The notes under the pieces: model-generated
Seen by the model: the letters and a program-made list of their open reading frames with translations, nothing else
Told to the model about the DNA's origin: nothing
Database searches by the model: none
Position numbers and translations under genes: made by a program
Part shown: in pieces, positions 60,755-64,000 of the stretch
Layout: the number at the start of each line of letters is the position of its first letter
How positions within the stretch are numbered: position 1 is the first letter of the stretch
Source: Streptomyces sp. HUAS ZL42
GTDB taxonomy: Bacteria > Actinomycetota > Actinomycetes > Streptomycetales > Streptomycetaceae
Assembly: GCF_040782645.1 (NCBI RefSeq)
Contig: NZ_CP160403.1
Coordinates: 2,604,001-2,668,000, forward strand
Length of the DNA stretch: 64,000 nt
Direction: 5' to 3'

Positions 60755-63615
60755 GACTCCCCCTCACGGCCGAACCCCAAGTCCGAGAAGAGGTCGGGAT
60801 CCACCAGGCGGGGCCGGGGAGCGTGCGGGCCGGGAGGCGGCTGGGCCTGCGCATGCTTGAAGTACTGCCGGGTGGCGTGGGCCACGACGGCGGGGAGCAC
60901 GCTGGTGAAGGCCTCGAGGGTGGGTACGCCGTTGACGGCGATCCGCACGTCGGTACGGCGCCCCCGATCCGTGATACGCGGAAGCGTCCGCTCCATTTCC
61001 TCGATGAGTCCGCGACCGTCCTCGCCGTGGTTCTGCAGATCCGAACGGTTCCAGGGGACGATCACACTCACCCAGGGCCGGGAGTTCGCGTCGTAGGCCT
61101 GGAGCCTGCGCCTGCGCTCCTCGTCGGCGAGGGCCCAGCGGTCCATCAGGAGGATGCCGGGGCGGAGGGACTCCGCCTCCGCGTCCCCGGACTCTCCGTC
61201 TTCGTCGACGGGCTCGTCGTCGAAGGAGGAGACGGTGACGCGGTAGTCGAGGGACCGGACGAGGTCCTCCGCGAGGTTCACCAGCGGGCGACTGGACTCC
61301 GAGTAGTACGGGTTCCAGTCCTGGGCTTCCTCACCGTACGGCCGTACGTCCCGCTCGTCCGGGATGCTGTCCCGGGTAGGTGCGGCCACGACCAGGTGGA
61401 TGCTCCGCGGGCCCTCACCTCGCGGTTTGAAGGCGCTCGGGGTGGTCTCGTACGTCCGTGGACGGCTGGGCGGCAGGGGCGAGTCGCTCGCGACCTCCAC
61501 GATGCGCTGGGCCAGCCGGAAGACGACCTCCTCGTACTCGTCACGCAGCCTGCGCAGCTTGATCAGGCCGTAGATGCCGTTGGTCGCGTAGCGATCACCG
61601 AAGCTCGCGGGATCGAGGTGGATGTGTCGCACCGAGTCGGGAAGGTCGGTGAAGTCGACACGAGTCCACAGCGCGGGAACGATCACGGAGCCGGCACCGG
61701 CACCAGTCGCTCTCGCCCGCAGCACTCGCTCGTTGAACGCGAACCATTCCCTGCCGCACATCTCGCTCGAGAAGTAGCGCGGGGAGAACAAGGGCACCAG
61801 CACACGGCAGTTCGCGAGGTTCTCACTGAGCTTGTCCGGCCATCCCTCGCCCGACCGCATTTCCCGGTCCATGAAGCCGGCCGGTGCACCGGCCGGCAGG
61901 TCGGTGAGCTGATAGATGTGATTGCACAGGTCCTGGAAGAAGACGTTCACCCAGTGATCGGGATCGCCGGCGCCCGGACCCCAGGGCGGAGTGTGGGCGT
62001 AACTCAGGAAGAAGTACGGCCGGTTGTCCGGATACCGTTCGCGATGCCAAGTGTCCACGACCCGTTCCCGTCCCGTCAGCGGCGGCCGGTCCCCCGCCGG
62101 CAGTCCCAGCAGCTCCAGCGTCCGGCGTCTCGCGTGGGCAAACGCCCGCTCTCCGGCCGGGTGTTGCGCGCTGCCCTGCGGGTCGTACGCTACCGCAGGC
62201 AGCCGGCCCGGCCGCTCCGCCCGTTCCAGGGCACGGTCCATCCGCCGCACCTCGTACACCGTCAGTTCCCGCTCCAGCCGCGACCGCACGTCGTCCGGCA
62301 CGACCAGCTCGACCGGCCCGTCCCCTGCCGCGTCGATCGCGAAGAGCCCGCTGGTGAGCAGCTCGGCCACATCGGCCACGGTGGCCCGCGGGACCAGTTC
62401 CTGGCGGATCAGGTGGAGCAGGCCCATGCCCAGCCGACCGAACGGGGCACACAGGACCGCGAGTTGCGCCGCCGCCGGGGACGCCGTCCGCAGGAACCCC
62501 TCGGCGGTGACCCCGCCGGCGTGTTCGCGGGGGCGACCACCCAGCCGTCCACCGCGGGGCACCAGCACGGCTCCGCATCCCTCGGGGTCGCCCCGCATAA
62601 GGGTGCGGGACCAGCGGTCCAGGGAGTGCGGCGAAGTCGACAGCACCGGGACGGGCAGCCAGGCGCCGGTGTCCCCGGCCGGGTCGGCGTCCGGCAGCAG
62701 CGGCGGCGGTTCGAAGGCCAGGTGCAGGTTGTCCGAGCCGGGGGCGCCGGGCCGCACACGCACGGACGGCAGGTCGAGGGCGGTCCTTCGCCAGAGCTTC
62801 GGGGGGAGCGGGTTGAGCAGGGCGACCGGTGTCGTCAGCGACCAGGAGCGGATCCTGCGCCATACCTCCGGCTCCCGCCAGCCCGGTGCGGCACAGTCGG
62901 AGACCACGACGACCAGCCGGCGCGCGTCGGGGGAACGCGGTTCGCCCGGTCCGGTCAGCCTGCCCAGTCCGTCGCGGAGTTCGGGCCCCTCGTCACCGAA
63001 GGCGAGTTCGCGCACCTGAAGGGTGCGGAAGGCCCCGAGGCGGTTCAGGACGGCTGTGAAGTCGTCGATGAGGTCCTGCCACACCCGCATGGCAGGAGAG
63101 CGGTCGACGACCAGGACCAGGCCGAACCAGCGCTCGGGGGCCGGCCGGAAGACGGGGATCAGCTCACCGCTGCGAGCGTAGCCGTCGACGGTGGCATCGA
63201 CGTCGAGGGCGGATCTGCGGCCCCGGGGCCACGGCCGTTTCCAGGGCCTCAGGGCACGGGTCACCTCTTGGGCCAGCGGCAGTCCCGCTCCCCGCGGAGC
63301 GGCCACGGCAGCACCGGCGACGTGGTCACTCGCCCCGGCGAGGCGTTCGTGGAGGGCCCGACCGGGCTGCCGAGCGGTCGCCGGGCCGGAGCCGCCCTCG
63401 TCCGTGCCGGTCGCGGACGGCGGTACGGAGGTCCCGGCTGCCGGCGGCTCGGGCGAGGATCCTGCGGGCGTGCCCTCCGGAGGGGTGCCCATCCGCGCGG
63501 CCAGCCAGAGCACCTCGGCCAGCGTGGTGCCGTCCAGATCGGGCGCGACGGCGTCGAGCGCGCGCACCACGCGCCCCAGTGGGTCCGACGAGCCCGGGGG
63601 GTCAAGGTCAGGCAC
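60751..63615 (-). CDS. vWA (SAV_2336-type) and TIR-like FxsC effector protein
   Basis: The 954-residue protein has an N-terminal SAV_2336-like segment and a vWA-like domain (GLVLVVDRSPAMRVWQDLID ... RRLVVVVSDCAAPGW). The metal motif is DRSPA instead of DxSxS. A helical part comes next, then a TIR-like domain at about residues 535-715 (PYFFLSYAHTPPWG, CRVLVPLFSPRYFSSEMCGR, EWFAFNERV, with a Glu where catalytic TIRs have theirs). A second TIR-like domain (IHLVVAAPTRDS ... WVSVIVPWNRSD) closes the protein. The GTG at 63615 overlaps the MoxR gene by 8 bp. It would be the effector of a MoxR-vWA system. Confidence 0.83.
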   Translation of the reverse strand: MPDLDPPGSSDPLGRVVRALDAVAPDLDGTTLAEVLWLAARMGTPPEGTPAGSSPEPPAAGTSVPPSATGTDEGGSGPATARQPGRALHERLAGASDHVAGAAVAAPRGAGLPLAQEVTRALRPWKRPWPRGRRSALDVDATVDGYARSGELIPVFRPAPERWFGLVLVVDRSPAMRVWQDLIDDFTAVLNRLGAFRTLQVRELAFGDEGPELRDGLGRLTGPGEPRSPDARRLVVVVSDCAAPGWREPEVWRRIRSWSLTTPVALLNPLPPKLWRRTALDLPSVRVRPGAPGSDNLHLAFEPPPLLPDADPAGDTGAWLPVPVLSTSPHSLDRWSRTLMRGDPEGCGAVLVPRGGRLGGRPREHAGGVTAEGFLRTASPAAAQLAVLCAPFGRLGMGLLHLIRQELVPRATVADVAELLTSGLFAIDAAGDGPVELVVPDDVRSRLERELTVYEVRRMDRALERAERPGRLPAVAYDPQGSAQHPAGERAFAHARRRTLELLGLPAGDRPPLTGRERVVDTWHRERYPDNRPYFFLSYAHTPPWGPGAGDPDHWVNVFFQDLCNHIYQLTDLPAGAPAGFMDREMRSGEGWPDKLSENLANCRVLVPLFSPRYFSSEMCGREWFAFNERVLRARATGAGAGSVIVPALWTRVDFTDLPDSVRHIHLDPASFGDRYATNGIYGLIKLRRLRDEYEEVVFRLAQRIVEVASDSPLPPSRPRTYETTPSAFKPRGEGPRSIHLVVAAPTRDSIPDERDVRPYGEEAQDWNPYYSESSRPLVNLAEDLVRSLDYRVTVSSFDDEPVDEDGESGDAEAESLRPGILLMDRWALADEERRRRLQAYDANSRPWVSVIVPWNRSDLQNHGEDGRGLIEEMERTLPRITDRGRRTDVRIAVNGVPTLEAFTSVLPAVVAHATRQYFKHAQAQPPPGPHAPRPRLVDPDLFSDLGFGREGES

Positions 63616-64000
63616 GGGACAGCTCGCGCAGAACCAGTTCCACGACCTCCCGCCGGTCGGCGTCGGTGAGGGCCGAGCCGCCGGTCAGCAGGTGCACGGC
63701 GTTCAGCAACTGGTCGACGGCGAGGCTCCCGCCCGCCGTGACCCGGGTGACGAATTCCTCAACGAGGTGGTCCACCACCGGTGCCTGTCCGGCGTCCGAC
63801 ACGACACCCAGATGGGCCTCGACCACTGCCCGCAGCGCCTCGGCCGTGGGCCTCGGCATGGTGAAGCGGATGCATCGACGCAGGAAGGCCGCGGGGAAGT
63901 CGCGCTCGCCGTTGCTGGTCATCACGATGAACGGGAACTGGTCGCACTGCACCCGGCCTCGTTCGATCGCGGTGTGCACGTCGCTGCGCCACTCGCGCAC
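63608..64000 (-). CDS. MoxR-type AAA ATPase (C-terminal part, cut by window edge)
   Basis: The frame enters from the right edge, so only the last 130 or so residues are seen. FPFIVMTSNGERDFPAAFLR is the sensor 1 region with the RRC arginine-finger context and RFTMPRPTAEALRAVV starts the lid, both typical of MoxR-like AAA ATPases that remodel vWA-domain partners. The gene directly downstream encodes such a vWA protein fused to TIR-like domains. The start lies outside the window. Confidence 0.8.
   Translation of the reverse strand: MREWRSDVHTAIERGRVQCDQFPFIVMTSNGERDFPAAFLRRCIRFTMPRPTAEALRAVVEAHLGVVSDAGQAPVVDHLVEEFVTRVTAGGSLAVDQLLNAVHLLTGGSALTDADRREVVELVLRELSRA

Overview
The window is chromosomal DNA of a Streptomyces-type actinomycete. 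Support comes from the very high GC content with G or C at almost every third codon position, frequent GTG starts, 4-bp ATGA/GTGA gene overlaps, and typical gene sets: a conservon, an AfsA/ScbR gamma-butyrolactone locus, SSI-type protease inhibitor, AA10 lytic polysaccharide monooxygenase and DUF6230/DUF6114 proteins. I found no rRNA, tRNA, CRISPR array, plasmid origin or intact insertion sequence.

Layout. 0-6.4 kb: a LysR regulator cut by the window edge, an EamA exporter overlapping a YbaK-type deacylase, a DEDDh exonuclease, an SAV2148-type HEPN protein, and two genes that look like a copper amine oxidase split into an N2/N3-like protein and a catalytic protein. 6.5-17.6 kb: glycogen/trehalose metabolism (glgX, treY, treZ). 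Between treY and treZ lie two M14 carboxypeptidase paralogues facing each other, an SSI-type inhibitor translationally coupled to one of them, and an FHA gene. 17.6-28.9 kb: metabolic and regulatory genes, decayed gene fragments, a P450, an ARMT1-type phosphatase and the butyrolactone locus (two receptors and one AfsA synthase). 29-37.8 kb: secreted proteins (S8 protease, LPMO, two signal-peptide proteins), a methyltransferase and an orphan sugar-binding lipoprotein. 38-41.8 kb: a conservon cvnABCD. 42-47 kb: a GH43-AbfB enzyme and a four-gene osmoprotectant ABC transporter. 47.2-50 kb: a GT39-type glycosyltransferase with the ruins of its partner GT2 gene.

50-64 kb holds two cassettes that look like parts of NTP-dependent biological conflict systems: a Trypco1-trypsin-TPR operon, and a MoxR - vWA/TIR (FxsC-like) - KGGVGR ATPase operon running off the right edge. 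Between them are a flavin electron-transfer operon (ferric-reductase-like flavocytochrome, tandem FMN-binding lipid-side protein, ApbE flavin transferase), a divergent OmpR/histidine-kinase pair and a SpoIIE-type phosphatase.

Repeats are a theme. There are three short non-coding elements with terminal inverted repeats (two of one family), a shared dispersed repeat that sits in frame inside cvnA, decayed tandem copies of gene 3' ends behind the LPMO and scbR, and a perfect 205-bp duplication inside the FMN-binding gene. Family names come from recognising motifs by eye; no database search was run.
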